This document shows, piece after piece, positions 27,264-36,060 of a DNA stretch of 64,000 nt; within the stretch, counting starts at the first letter, position 1, and each line of letters starts with the position of its first letter. A model generated the notes under the pieces. The model was not told the DNA's origin and made no database searches. It saw only the letters and a program-made list of their open reading frames with translations. Source of the stretch: Borrelia turicatae 91E135. GTDB taxonomy: Bacteria > Spirochaetota > Spirochaetia > Borreliales > Borreliaceae. The stretch covers positions 744,001-808,000 of the forward strand of contig NC_008710.1 of the NCBI RefSeq assembly GCF_000012085.2, given 5' to 3'. Position numbers and translations under genes: made by a program.

Positions 27264-28595
27264 TTATTTTGCTGCATTGCCTGCAACATTTAATGCATCC
27301 CAAGTTTTTGAGAATGGTGGAGAATATGCAAAATCCATCATTCCAATTTCATTTGTTGTAAGTTTTGAATAGATCGCTAAGGATAATGCATGCATTCTTA
27401 TTGCAGCTCCATTTTTGCCAATTGTTTGTGCCCCAATGATTTCTTTTGTTTCTTCATTGTATATCAGTTTAATATACAAATCTTCTTGATTTGGGTAATA
27501 ATTTGTATGGTTTTTGTCTTTTATAAATACTGTTTTATATTTAATTCCAAGCTTTAAAGCAGTTTCTTCTGTAAGACCAGCCCTGGCTGCTTCAAGCGAT
27601 AAGACTTTAATTGATGCAGAGCCTAGTGTTCCTTTAAAAGCAACGTGTCTTCCTGCTAGATTTTCACCAATTACTTTTCCTAGTTTGTTAGCTGTTGTTG
27701 CAAGGGGGATATAATCATTTTTTTTACTTACAAGATTATAAATTGTGGCGCAATCCCCAGCAGAAAAAATGTTTTTTACGCTGGTTTCTCCATATTCATT
27801 GACAATGATTGCACCATTTTTTAGGGTCTCAAGTTGACCTTCTAAGAATTCAGTAGCAGGTTTGATACCGGTGGAAAGAATTACAAGATCCGCTTTATAT
27901 TCGGATTTATTTGTAATGATTCCCTTAACTTTTTCTTTTCCTATTAAGCTTTTTGCAAATTCATCTGTGTGGAGTAGAACATTGTTTTTTATTAATTCTT
28001 CTTCCATGATATTAGTAATTTCTCTGTCAAACGATTCGGTTAGTATTCGTTTATCTAGTTGAATTATTCTTACATTTTTTTCTAAAGCTTTAGCAGCTTC
28101 TACCATTTCAATTCCAATATATCCAGCTCCAATTATTACTATGTCTTTTATATCTTTCTTCTTAAAAAGTTTTTTTATTTCTTTTCCATCTTGCATATTT
28201 CTTAGAGTATAAAAGTTACTTAGTTGGATGTTGCTAATTGGTGGGATGATGGGATTGCCCCCAGTTGCAATCATTAATTTATCATAAGTATCATTGAATA
28301 TCTGTTTTGTTTGAAGGTTTTTTACTTGAAGGGTATTATTTTTGATATCTACTCTCATAACCTCATGTTCAGTGAATACTGATATTCCATTTTGTTCAAA
28401 TTCATCAGGTGTTCTGGCTATCATGTTGTTTGGTTCATCAAAAAATCCTCCAATGAAATATGGTAATCCACAAGCTCCAAAAGATGTAGTATTTGTTTTC
28501 TCATAAATGGTGATGTTTAATTCTTTATTTGTTCGTTTTGCTTTTGCAGCAGCACTAGTTCCTGCAGCAGTTCCTCCAATAATTATTATTTTCAT
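27264..28595 (-). CDS. cdr: Coenzyme A disulfide reductase (NADH oxidase-like family)
   Basis: 443 residues. Flavoprotein disulfide reductase with FAD site IIIGGTAAGTSAAAKAKR at the N-terminus and the single redox cysteine in SFGACGLPY (about residue 42), as in CoADR and Nox/Npr proteins. The NAD(P) site is DIVIIGAGYIGIEM. The C-terminal FAD-binding DCATIY and dimerisation domain follow. It keeps CoA reduced, the main thiol of Borrelia, in place of glutathione. It is separated by nine bases from the upstream cystine-type symporter on the same strand. It converges on pfk with only 15 bases between stops. Confidence 0.93.
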   Translation of the reverse strand: MKIIIIGGTAAGTSAAAKAKRTNKELNITIYEKTNTTSFGACGLPYFIGGFFDEPNNMIARTPDEFEQNGISVFTEHEVMRVDIKNNTLQVKNLQTKQIFNDTYDKLMIATGGNPIIPPISNIQLSNFYTLRNMQDGKEIKKLFKKKDIKDIVIIGAGYIGIEMVEAAKALEKNVRIIQLDKRILTESFDREITNIMEEELIKNNVLLHTDEFAKSLIGKEKVKGIITNKSEYKADLVILSTGIKPATEFLEGQLETLKNGAIIVNEYGETSVKNIFSAGDCATIYNLVSKKNDYIPLATTANKLGKVIGENLAGRHVAFKGTLGSASIKVLSLEAARAGLTEETALKLGIKYKTVFIKDKNHTNYYPNQEDLYIKLIYNEETKEIIGAQTIGKNGAAIRMHALSLAIYSKLTTNEIGMMDFAYSPPFSKTWDALNVAGNAAK

Positions 28596-28604
28596 AAAAA
28601 TTCC

Positions 28605-29993
28605 TTATTTTTCTATTTCATTTTGATTATTATAAATATTTCTGTCTAATTGATTAAGGTTCTTGGCTGTTATTATTCCTGCAACCATTGAACCGCTGAC
28701 ATTGACAGATGTTCTACCCATGTCAATTAAAGGTTCAATAGATATTACAAGTCCAACAAGTTCAACGGGTAGGTTCATTGATGAGAGAACCATTAAAGAA
28801 GCTATTGTTGCGCCTCCTCCAGCTCCAGCTGCTCCAAATGAGGTTATTATTATTATTCCTATAAGTTGGAGTAAGAATAAAGGATCTGTTGGGTTTATTC
28901 CTTGGGTAGGAGCAATCATTATTGCTAACATTGCAGGATGGAGTGCTGCACAACCATTTTGTCCAATGGATACCCCAAATGCACTTGCAAGGTTTGCAGT
29001 TCCCTCACTGACTCCTAATTGTTTGGTTTGTACTTCTACATTAACAGGTATTGTTGCTGCGCTAGAACGAGATATGAATGCAAATGTCAAAACCGGCCAT
29101 GCTTTTTTAATGAAGATAATTGGATTTAGCCTATTAAGTGCAATTAGTGTCATGTGCATTAAAATTGTAATGCCAATGGCAATATATGAAGCAAGTGCAA
29201 ATTTTCCAAGTTTCATTATGCTTGAAATATCACTTGTTGCCGATATTTTTGTAATCATTGCTAATATGGCATAAGGTGTTGATTTTAAAATTAAAATTAT
29301 CATTCCAGAGGTCAAATCTTGTGCTGTGGATATTATTTGTTTAAAAAATTCTATTGATTCTGGTTTTTTTTTTGCAACTTTAAGAGCAACGATTCCTACT
29401 AAGGCAGCAAATATTACTATTCCAATTGTTGAGTTTGATCTTGTTCCTGCCATATCTGCAAATATATTCTCAGGGATCAGTTCTGATAATTTTTGTGTAA
29501 TTGGAGTTTTTTGTAGGCGTTCAAGACCTTGATTTAGTTTTTTTCCTTGTGTAATTTCATCTACTCCAGATTGGAGTCCTTCTGCTGTTAAATTAAAGAA
29601 GAGAGAGGTACCAATTCCAATTATTGCAGCAATTCCTGCTGTAAATATAAGCATAAGTATTACGGATAAGCTCATTTTCCAAATATCTTGGCTATTTGTT
29701 AGTTTTACTATTGCAGATATTATTGAAACAAGTATAAGTGGTATTACCATCATTTTAATGAGTCTTATATATCCTATGCCTAGGATATTAATCCACTCAA
29801 TAGTTTCTTTTAGTATTATTGATTCTGATTCATAACAATGTTTCATAGTTATCCCAAAGGCTATTCCTAATCCTAAGGCTACTAGTAGTCTTTTTGTAAA
29901 TGAGATGTGTTTTTTGTGTAGAAAATATAGAAGTCCTATTAATGTAAACATGATTGTGATATTTAGTAGTGTATATATTATTGTTGTGTTCAT
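28605..29993 (-). CDS. tcyP: Dicarboxylate/amino acid:cation symporter, TcyP-like (probable L-cystine)
   Basis: 462 residues, about eight membrane segments plus two re-entrant loops. It belongs to the family commonly labelled GltP, but its closest match from memory is the cystine symporter TcyP/YdjN of E. coli (463 residues). Shared strings include WPVLTFAF(I/T)SRSSAA, QTK.LGVSEG-type, IGQNGCA..PAMLA.M.APT, GINP.DP and S.EPLIDMGRT..NVSGSM. These replace the glutamate-type substrate motif. AGAGG precedes the ATG. It is paired with CoA-disulfide reductase, which supports a thiol role. Cystine as substrate is inference. Confidence 0.85.
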   Translation of the reverse strand: MNTTIIYTLLNITIMFTLIGLLYFLHKKHISFTKRLLVALGLGIAFGITMKHCYESESIILKETIEWINILGIGYIRLIKMMVIPLILVSIISAIVKLTNSQDIWKMSLSVILMLIFTAGIAAIIGIGTSLFFNLTAEGLQSGVDEITQGKKLNQGLERLQKTPITQKLSELIPENIFADMAGTRSNSTIGIVIFAALVGIVALKVAKKKPESIEFFKQIISTAQDLTSGMIILILKSTPYAILAMITKISATSDISSIMKLGKFALASYIAIGITILMHMTLIALNRLNPIIFIKKAWPVLTFAFISRSSAATIPVNVEVQTKQLGVSEGTANLASAFGVSIGQNGCAALHPAMLAIMIAPTQGINPTDPLFLLQLIGIIIITSFGAAGAGGGATIASLMVLSSMNLPVELVGLVISIEPLIDMGRTSVNVSGSMVAGIITAKNLNQLDRNIYNNQNEIEK

Positions 29994-30074
29994 TTTTTTT
30001 GCCTCTGATTTATAAATTTTAATGTAATGAGCATGATTTTAATCATAAATTTTTGAATTAGTTTTGTTACTTTT

Positions 30075-31655
30075 TTATTCTTGAAGTAGTCTATCATAGG
30101 ATTTTATTATTTCATCTTTTAAGTTATTGTCCTTTAAAATCTTAGTCGCAATGACTTTCCCAAGTTGAACTCCTTCTTGGTCGAATGAATTTATATTTAG
30201 TAAGAATCCTTCAAACATTACTTTGTTCTCGTAGTGGGATAGTATTGCACCTACTGTATAAGGTGTAAGTTCTTTTGAATATATTAATGCAGAAGGTCGC
30301 TCACCTTCAAAGTTTTTATTTTTGTTTGTATCTTTTTTGCCATAAGAGAATGCAATTATTTGGGCTATTAGATTTGCTTTTAACTTATCATTGTTTGATG
30401 TTCCCTCTAGGGTGCTATCCTGTTTTAGTTGAGATTCACTAAAACCTATTAGATCCATTGGAACTATATCTGTTCCTTGATGAAGCATTTGAAAGAATGA
30501 ATGTTGAACATCCGTTCCAATTCCTCCCCAAATTATTCTTACTGTTTTATAATCAATTTTTTCTCCAAATCTGTTTACACTTTTCCCATTGCTTTCCATT
30601 TCAAGTTGCTGCAGATGAAGATAAAAATTTTCCATTGCTTTTGAATATGCAATAATGCAGTTGCTACTGTAGTTAAGAATATTACTCTCATATACACTAA
30701 TTAGTGCTGCTAAGAGAGGTGCATTTTCTCTTACGTTTTTATTTAATGCTTTTTTGTCAACCTCACAAGCTCCTTTTAATATTTCTTTTGTAACGTTTTC
30801 TGTGAAGCAAAGTGTAATTAAGGTAAGTCCAACAGCTGATGTTGGTGAAAATCTTCCACCAATTGAATCGTGCATAAAGAAGTATTCAAGATATCCCTGT
30901 TCAAGTGCTAGCATACTTCCCTTTGATGTAATGATTATGATTTGTTTTTGGTATTCTTTGATACCATTATTTTCTAATTTTTTAATTAAAAATTGCATAT
31001 TAGCTGCTGTCTCTAGTGTGTTTCCGCTTTTTGATACTATAATAAATAAGGTTTCTTGAAGGTCTATTTCACTTAATACTTCTTCTGTCTCATCTGGATC
31101 AACATTTGAAATAAAATAGGCTTTCATCATGTGTAAATTTTTCTGCTTAGCGTAATTTTTGATCGCAGTATATAGTGCTTTTGGACCAAGACTTGAACCG
31201 CCAATTCCGATTTGTACCACATTTTTAAAGACTTTTCCACTTGTGCTCTTAATCGATCCATTTTGAACTTGTTTTGCAAATTCAAAAATTCTTTTAAGTT
31301 CTCTTTCAAAAAATTCCCTCATATTTTCATTATTTTCTATGACTTCTGTTCCAAGTTGCTTTCTTGTCAAATGGTGCAGAACTTTTCTATTTTCGCTGAT
31401 ATTAATATGTTTTCCATCGATGATTTCTTTATATTTTTCTATTAAATTTGCTTCATCGCTTAAATTTTGAAATATGTTTAAGTGAGTTTCGTTAATTTGT
31501 TTTGTAGCATAGTTATAATGTACTTGATGTCCTTCTATTTTGATGTCATATTTTTTTATTCTATCCTCACTTAAAGTCTTTTTTAGTTCTTCGGGATTGG
31601 TTTGTCTTAATTCTTGAAAATTTTTAAGTTTATTAAGGTTTATATACTTAAGCAT
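30075..31655 (-). CDS. pgi: Glucose-6-phosphate isomerase
   Basis: 526 residues. It interconverts glucose 6-phosphate and fructose 6-phosphate. Motifs: VQIGIGGSSLGPKAL (about 137-151), FIIVSKSGNTLETAAN (phosphate binding), GGRFSPTSAVGL (active-site arginine) and the C-terminal SFDQEGVQLGK with its catalytic-type residues. A strong GGAGGAGG precedes the ATG. It is the last gene of a minus-strand run PBP1A, ParB-like, pgi. The following 81-base gap to tcyP has a small ATGATT/AATCAT hairpin but no T tract. Confidence 0.96.
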   Translation of the reverse strand: MLKYINLNKLKNFQELRQTNPEELKKTLSEDRIKKYDIKIEGHQVHYNYATKQINETHLNIFQNLSDEANLIEKYKEIIDGKHINISENRKVLHHLTRKQLGTEVIENNENMREFFERELKRIFEFAKQVQNGSIKSTSGKVFKNVVQIGIGGSSLGPKALYTAIKNYAKQKNLHMMKAYFISNVDPDETEEVLSEIDLQETLFIIVSKSGNTLETAANMQFLIKKLENNGIKEYQKQIIIITSKGSMLALEQGYLEYFFMHDSIGGRFSPTSAVGLTLITLCFTENVTKEILKGACEVDKKALNKNVRENAPLLAALISVYESNILNYSSNCIIAYSKAMENFYLHLQQLEMESNGKSVNRFGEKIDYKTVRIIWGGIGTDVQHSFFQMLHQGTDIVPMDLIGFSESQLKQDSTLEGTSNNDKLKANLIAQIIAFSYGKKDTNKNKNFEGERPSALIYSKELTPYTVGAILSHYENKVMFEGFLLNINSFDQEGVQLGKVIATKILKDNNLKDEIIKSYDRLLQE

Positions 31656-31683
31656 GAAGCCTCCTCCAATAGTTCTTATATAT

Positions 31684-32088
31684 TTAAGTTTTATTTTGTT
31701 TTTTTCTTTTTAGTATTTTTTTTATTTTAAGTATTATAAATTTTAAAAACCTGATTATTATGTTTTTTTCTGAATAATATTTTAATTGTTCTTCTCCTGA
31801 CTCTGATTCACTTTTTGTAAATGATTTTCTGGCATTATTCTCATCAAGTTCAATTTCAAGTAAAATTTTTTTATCTTCTGTGGGAATTACCTTGACATCG
31901 ACTTCTTTATATCCAAGTTCTTTTAATACCTGATATCTTCTAAAACCCGCTACTAGATTTTTGTTTTTATCTATTATTATTGGGTAGATTAAACCATGTT
32001 TTTTAATGCTTTCTTTAAGAGTTGAGGTGTCTCCTATATTTTGTCTGATTCGTTTTTTTATTTTTATTTGTTCTAAATCTATTAACAT
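31684..32088 (-). CDS. ParB N-domain-only protein with basic C-terminal helix
   Basis: 134 residues. Residues 1-95 match the ParB/Spo0J N-terminal (CTP-binding) domain: ESIKKHGLIYPIIID, VAGFRRYQVLKELGY (the GxRR-type box) and ELDENNARKSF. The helix-turn-helix and dimerisation domains of ParB are absent. The last 35 residues are a hydrophobic and strongly basic helix (RFLKFIILKIKKILKRKKQNKT) that looks amphipathic or membrane-associating. It lies between PBP1A (five bases upstream) and pgi. Older annotation as sporulation protein Spo0J is unlikely to be correct in function. The real partition ParB should be elsewhere. Confidence 0.8.
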   Translation of the reverse strand: MLIDLEQIKIKKRIRQNIGDTSTLKESIKKHGLIYPIIIDKNKNLVAGFRRYQVLKELGYKEVDVKVIPTEDKKILLEIELDENNARKSFTKSESESGEEQLKYYSEKNIIIRFLKFIILKIKKILKRKKQNKT

Positions 32089-32093
32089 TTTTA

Positions 32094-34853
32094 TTAATCC
32101 AATTGAATATTTTCTCCATTTACATCTTTGTGCCCATTTTCGTCAATTTGTTCATTTTCATCAATGAGAGGATTCGCTTTACTTTCTTCATTGTTTCCTT
32201 TGTCTTTTTTGTCTATATTAGTATCATCTATATTAATGTTGTCATCATTATCATTTGTCTTTGTATTGTTGATGTTATTATCTAGATTTATATCTGGTAT
32301 GTCATGATTCACGTTTTCTTGATTATGTTCATTTTCTAAACTATTATCCAAACTACTATTATTAGTTTCATTGATATCATTTTCAAGTTCTGTTTTGTTG
32401 TCTATTTTATTTAATGGATTAAAATCATCTATAAGATATTCAAATTCATTAACCTCAATGTTTAACTCATTGTTGTCATCGATTTTATCGATTCCATAAA
32501 CATTAAATTCCATTTTATTTAAAAATTCAGATTTATTTTCATAGTATTTTGACTTTTCAAATGGCTGAGTTCCTGCAATGAATATTTCATTTATTGTTGT
32601 TTCGTTAGGTACCCCTTCTGGTAATAGTCCTGTTTCTGATTGTACTTGTACATTAATTATGCCTTTAGGTCTTATGAAAACTTTTCTAGGTAAATTTTTA
32701 TGGTATTCTGCCATAAATTTTCCCCAACTAGGACCGGCAAGTCCTGTACCTGTTCCAGCAATTCCTAATGAATATCCCTTTTTATCAAAACCAACCCATA
32801 AAGCCGTTGTTATATAGGGTGAGTATCCTATTGCCCATCCATCAGCCCAGTTTTGAGTAGTTCCTGATTTTCCTGCAATGTCAGATTTAAAGTCTTTAAG
32901 ATTTGTATGTCTTTGATTTGCTAAGGTGCCATATTGAATTGTTGATTTCATCATGTCTGTCATAATATAGGCAGTTTGAGGAGATACTATTTGTGCATTG
33001 GCTCCTTTGTTTTTAATTGCTGTTAGTGTTTCGGATTCTACATTTGCTATTACTTTTCCATTTCTATCTTCAATATATTTAATTCCATATGGTTCCACTT
33101 CTTTGCCATTATTGCCCAAAATTGCGAATGCTCTTGCCATTTGTATTGGAGATGTTGATATGACACCGAGTGCAAGAGGATATACTTTAGGAAATGTTTT
33201 GTTTATTTCATTTTGATCTTTTATTCCTAATAATTTAGCAGAATATTTAATTGCGTTTTCAAATCCTAATGTATCGAGTATTCTAAGAGAAGGAATATTT
33301 AGTGATAAAGCTAGTACTTTACGTGTTAGTACATTGCCTCTCCATTTTCCTCCGTAGTTTTCAGGTGCATAGACTTCTCCTTCTTGATTGAAAAATGCTA
33401 CTGGAGAGTCTGAAAACATTGTTGCAGCTGTGATTTTTTTAAGATCAATAGCTGCTGAAAAGTATAAGGCTTTAAATGCACTTCCAGGTTGTATTTTTGC
33501 TTGGGTTGCTCTATTAAATTCGCTTCCTTTTCTATATCCGCTTCCCCCAACCATTGCTTTTATTGCTCCTGTTGTGGTATCTAGTGCTATGAATGCGCCT
33601 TCTGGTTGTACAATGAAGTTTGGATTTGTTTTATTGTTTATTGTGTATTCTTTTGTTGCTTTGTCTATTTTGTCAATGCCTAATATTGCTGCGAAACTTG
33701 CAATTAAATCAATATTGTCTTCGTAAAATTTTCTTGTTCTTAATTTTTTGTATTGTCTTCCATTTACTCTAGTGCTTCTTATTCCAAATAGATCAGATAT
33801 TGTGTCAATTATGGGAACTATTTCTGAGTTAATTACCAGCGTCTCAGATGATTTAGTAGAATTATACATTTTTCTTGTTTTTATGATCATTTCTTGTGTA
33901 ATTTCATCTGCATACTTTTGTGCATCAAGATCAAGTGTTGTGTATATTGAGTACCCGTCTTTGTATATGTTTGCTCCGGATGGAAGATGTTTAATTATTC
34001 TTTGCCTTATGTATTCTGAGAAATAAGGTGCATGATCTTCTTTATCAGAGATAGCTGATGTGTCTGCCATACGAGTCCAATCGTAGTTTTTCCAGTATTC
34101 ATTAAACTCTCTCTCAGCTAGTTCAGTACTTATAATTCCATTAGATACTACTTGATGCAATACTGCCTTTTGTATTTTTTTAGCGAATTCTGGATTGTAA
34201 AATGGTGAATAGAGTTTTGCGTTTGGTAGTTGTATAATCATTAAAACCGCTTCTGCAGTGTTAATATCTTTTACGCTTTTATTGAAAAAGAATTTTGATG
34301 CTGCTACTACTCCGTAATTTCCGTTTCCAAAATACACTTTATTTAAATATTTTTCAAGTATTTCATATTTTGATAGTTTCTTTTCAAGTTGTATGGCCCA
34401 CCAAATTTCATTTAGCTTTCTTAAGATTGATCGTCTTGCTTGATTGGTGTAAAGGAGTTTTGCCAATTGTTGTGTTAAAGTACTTCCTCCTGAAAAGTAT
34501 CTTCCAATAGCAATATTAAAAGCAGCTCTGAGGATTCCCATGAGTGAGAAGCCTCTGTGAAAGAAAAAACTAAGATCTTCGCGTATTAAAAGTGTACTTA
34601 TTAAGTTATTAGGTATTTCTCTTAAAGAGAGTAATTCTCTATTCTCGTCGGATATAAATTGTGTTATTATTCTGCCATTTGTATCAAAAAGCTTTGAAGG
34701 TATGGCAGGATTTACGTCGCCAAAATTTTTGTCTCTTTGAATGTTTACAGTCTCAACTATTGCAATTGATAGTAAGATAATAGAGAAACTAATAGTAAAA
34801 TATGTTATATAAATGAGTAAGTTAGCTTTTTTACTAAAGTTAAGATTTTTCAA
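32094..34853 (-). CDS. mrcA: Class A penicillin-binding protein 1A
   Basis: About 919 residues. A bifunctional wall synthase: membrane helix (about 10-32), glycosyltransferase domain with EDLSFFFHRGFS and GGSTLTQQLAK, then the transpeptidase with nucleophile motif SAFK (in KIQPGSAFKALYFS), SLN (in LALSLNIPS) and KSGT (in AGKSGTTQNWADGW). The last 125 or so residues are a low-complexity Asn/Asp/Glu/Ile tail. The start is the TTG at 34853: GGAAGGA lies six to seven bases before it, whereas the in-frame TTG at 34868 would overlap that site. A TATAAT on this strand at 34878-34873 has no clear -35. Confidence 0.94.
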   Translation of the reverse strand: MKNLNFSKKANLLIYITYFTISFSIILLSIAIVETVNIQRDKNFGDVNPAIPSKLFDTNGRIITQFISDENRELLSLREIPNNLISTLLIREDLSFFFHRGFSLMGILRAAFNIAIGRYFSGGSTLTQQLAKLLYTNQARRSILRKLNEIWWAIQLEKKLSKYEILEKYLNKVYFGNGNYGVVAASKFFFNKSVKDINTAEAVLMIIQLPNAKLYSPFYNPEFAKKIQKAVLHQVVSNGIISTELAEREFNEYWKNYDWTRMADTSAISDKEDHAPYFSEYIRQRIIKHLPSGANIYKDGYSIYTTLDLDAQKYADEITQEMIIKTRKMYNSTKSSETLVINSEIVPIIDTISDLFGIRSTRVNGRQYKKLRTRKFYEDNIDLIASFAAILGIDKIDKATKEYTINNKTNPNFIVQPEGAFIALDTTTGAIKAMVGGSGYRKGSEFNRATQAKIQPGSAFKALYFSAAIDLKKITAATMFSDSPVAFFNQEGEVYAPENYGGKWRGNVLTRKVLALSLNIPSLRILDTLGFENAIKYSAKLLGIKDQNEINKTFPKVYPLALGVISTSPIQMARAFAILGNNGKEVEPYGIKYIEDRNGKVIANVESETLTAIKNKGANAQIVSPQTAYIMTDMMKSTIQYGTLANQRHTNLKDFKSDIAGKSGTTQNWADGWAIGYSPYITTALWVGFDKKGYSLGIAGTGTGLAGPSWGKFMAEYHKNLPRKVFIRPKGIINVQVQSETGLLPEGVPNETTINEIFIAGTQPFEKSKYYENKSEFLNKMEFNVYGIDKIDDNNELNIEVNEFEYLIDDFNPLNKIDNKTELENDINETNNSSLDNSLENEHNQENVNHDIPDINLDNNINNTKTNDNDDNINIDDTNIDKKDKGNNEESKANPLIDENEQIDENGHKDVNGENIQLD

Positions 34854-34913
34854 GTTATATCCTTCCAATATAATTATACTATAAATATGTTAAAATTAGT
34901 ATATTTACATGAG

Positions 34914-34943
34914 TTGTTATTAATGTGAAATTATTGTTATAAT
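34914..34943 (+). promoter_or_regulatory. Predicted promoter facing plzA (distal)
   Basis: TTGTTA at 34914-34919, an 18-base spacer and TATAAT at 34938-34943. Transcription would start near 34950, some 318 bases upstream of plzA, and cross the small reading frame at 34992-35102. Confidence 0.5.
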
Positions 34944-34991
34944 TCCTTCTTATATATACTATATGGATTCTGTAATGCAAATTGGCAAGAA

Positions 34992-35102
34992 ATGAGAATA
35001 TGGATTAAAGTAAGGGTGGCTTATCTTTTGTTAAGGCTTTTTTTGCTGTTTTTGTTTATACAATTGATTTTACATTTTGATTTTATTTGGATATTAATGT
35101 GA
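34992..35102 (+). CDS. Candidate 36-residue hydrophobic small protein in the plzA leader
   Basis: ATG at 34992 to TGA at 35100-35102. The product, MRIWIKVRVAYLLLRLFLLF followed by LFIQLILHFDFIWILM, has a basic N-terminus and a continuous hydrophobic stretch, like a single-pass membrane peptide. It lies about 42 bases after a predicted start site. No clear ribosome site precedes it, so it may be a chance frame in AT-rich sequence. The whole 34854-35267 gap (about 400 bases) contains only this frame, two predicted promoters and the PBP1A leader. Confidence 0.3.
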   Translation: MRIWIKVRVAYLLLRLFLLFLFIQLILHFDFIWILM

Positions 35103-35135
35103 TTTTCGTAGATATGTTGAATAAGTTATTAACTA

Positions 35136-35165
35136 TTGGTTGTATCTAATATTTTGGGATAAAAT
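35136..35165 (+). promoter_or_regulatory. Predicted proximal promoter of plzA
   Basis: TTGGTT at 35136-35141, an 18-base spacer and TAAAAT at 35160-35165, about 100 bases before the plzA ATG. A weaker match than the distal promoter. Confidence 0.4.
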
Positions 35166-35267
35166 TATTTTAAAGTGTATGCATAACTTAAAAATTTTGA
35201 ATGTTATTACTTTAAAGTTCCTGAATGTCGATTTTAACATGTTTGTTAGATTTTAAAGGAGAGGTTT

Positions 35268-36053
35268 ATGTTTTTGTCTAGGAAAATAAAAGATTATGAA
35301 GCTAAATATAGAGGTAAAGAAATTAAGATGAGCACTGAAATCAACAGTTTCCTTAATATTAAAAATTCTGTTGAAATTAGAGTTGGTAATTATTTGGCCT
35401 ATGGTGTAATTTATTCTATTTCTATGAATGCTATTAAGATTATTTTGCAAGAAGATAAAGTTTTACCTGTTTTAGCACAAAATGGAAATTCAGGCAATAT
35501 TCAGTTTAAGAGTTTTGATAATGTTGGAGATGATTCTTTTTTTATTCCCTCTTTAGTTGTGAAGTTGGTAAATACATCTTCTTGTTCTGTTCAAGAGAAG
35601 GAGTATAATTTGCTGACTTTAGATTTTTTATCTCCTATGCCAGAAGAGGTTGCAGTTAAGATTGGCAAACTGCTTGATTTAAAGCTTGGACAGAATCAAA
35701 GAATACATGAGCGTATTATTATTGATAAAGATTCGCTTAGAAAGCTTAATCTTAGTTCTGATAAAGCTTTTATTGAAGTTAAGGGTGTTAAGCATAAATG
35801 CTTGATTAAAGACCTCTCTTATGGAGGTGCACTTTTAATATCTTCTTTTGATTATGAGGGAATGGATGAAAGTAATGCTGATTTAACTTTAAGTTTTGAT
35901 ATTGCAGACAAGGGAGTTTCTATTGTGGGCAAGGCAAAAAATTTGAGTGTTATTCAAACTCCTAATGGGAAGGTTTTAGCTTTAGGTATTGCATTCTGCG
36001 AGGAAAAGATTCCCCTTGACTATACTATGTTAATTCATGATTATTTTAATTAG
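35268..36053 (+). CDS. plzA: PlzA, PilZ-domain cyclic-di-GMP receptor
   Basis: 261 residues. The C-terminal PilZ domain carries the c-di-GMP motif RxxxR (RIHER, about residues 145-149) and DLSYGG for the (D/N)xSxxG box (about 183-188). The N-terminal half is a PilZ-like domain of the PlzA family. In Borrelia, PlzA is the known chromosomal c-di-GMP effector, linked to motility, glycerol use and tick-phase survival (established knowledge). AAAGGAGAGG precedes the ATG at 35268. It is followed seven bases later by a TPR gene, so both are probably co-transcribed. The long leader may carry regulation. Confidence 0.95.
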   Translation: MFLSRKIKDYEAKYRGKEIKMSTEINSFLNIKNSVEIRVGNYLAYGVIYSISMNAIKIILQEDKVLPVLAQNGNSGNIQFKSFDNVGDDSFFIPSLVVKLVNTSSCSVQEKEYNLLTLDFLSPMPEEVAVKIGKLLDLKLGQNQRIHERIIIDKDSLRKLNLSSDKAFIEVKGVKHKCLIKDLSYGGALLISSFDYEGMDESNADLTLSFDIADKGVSIVGKAKNLSVIQTPNGKVLALGIAFCEEKIPLDYTMLIHDYFN

Positions 36054-36060
36054 AGGATTT

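Noticed and set aside
28663-29274. A 203-codon plus-strand frame inside the symporter gene
   Set aside because: It is fully antisense to a clearly conserved membrane protein gene and has no motif or ribosome site.
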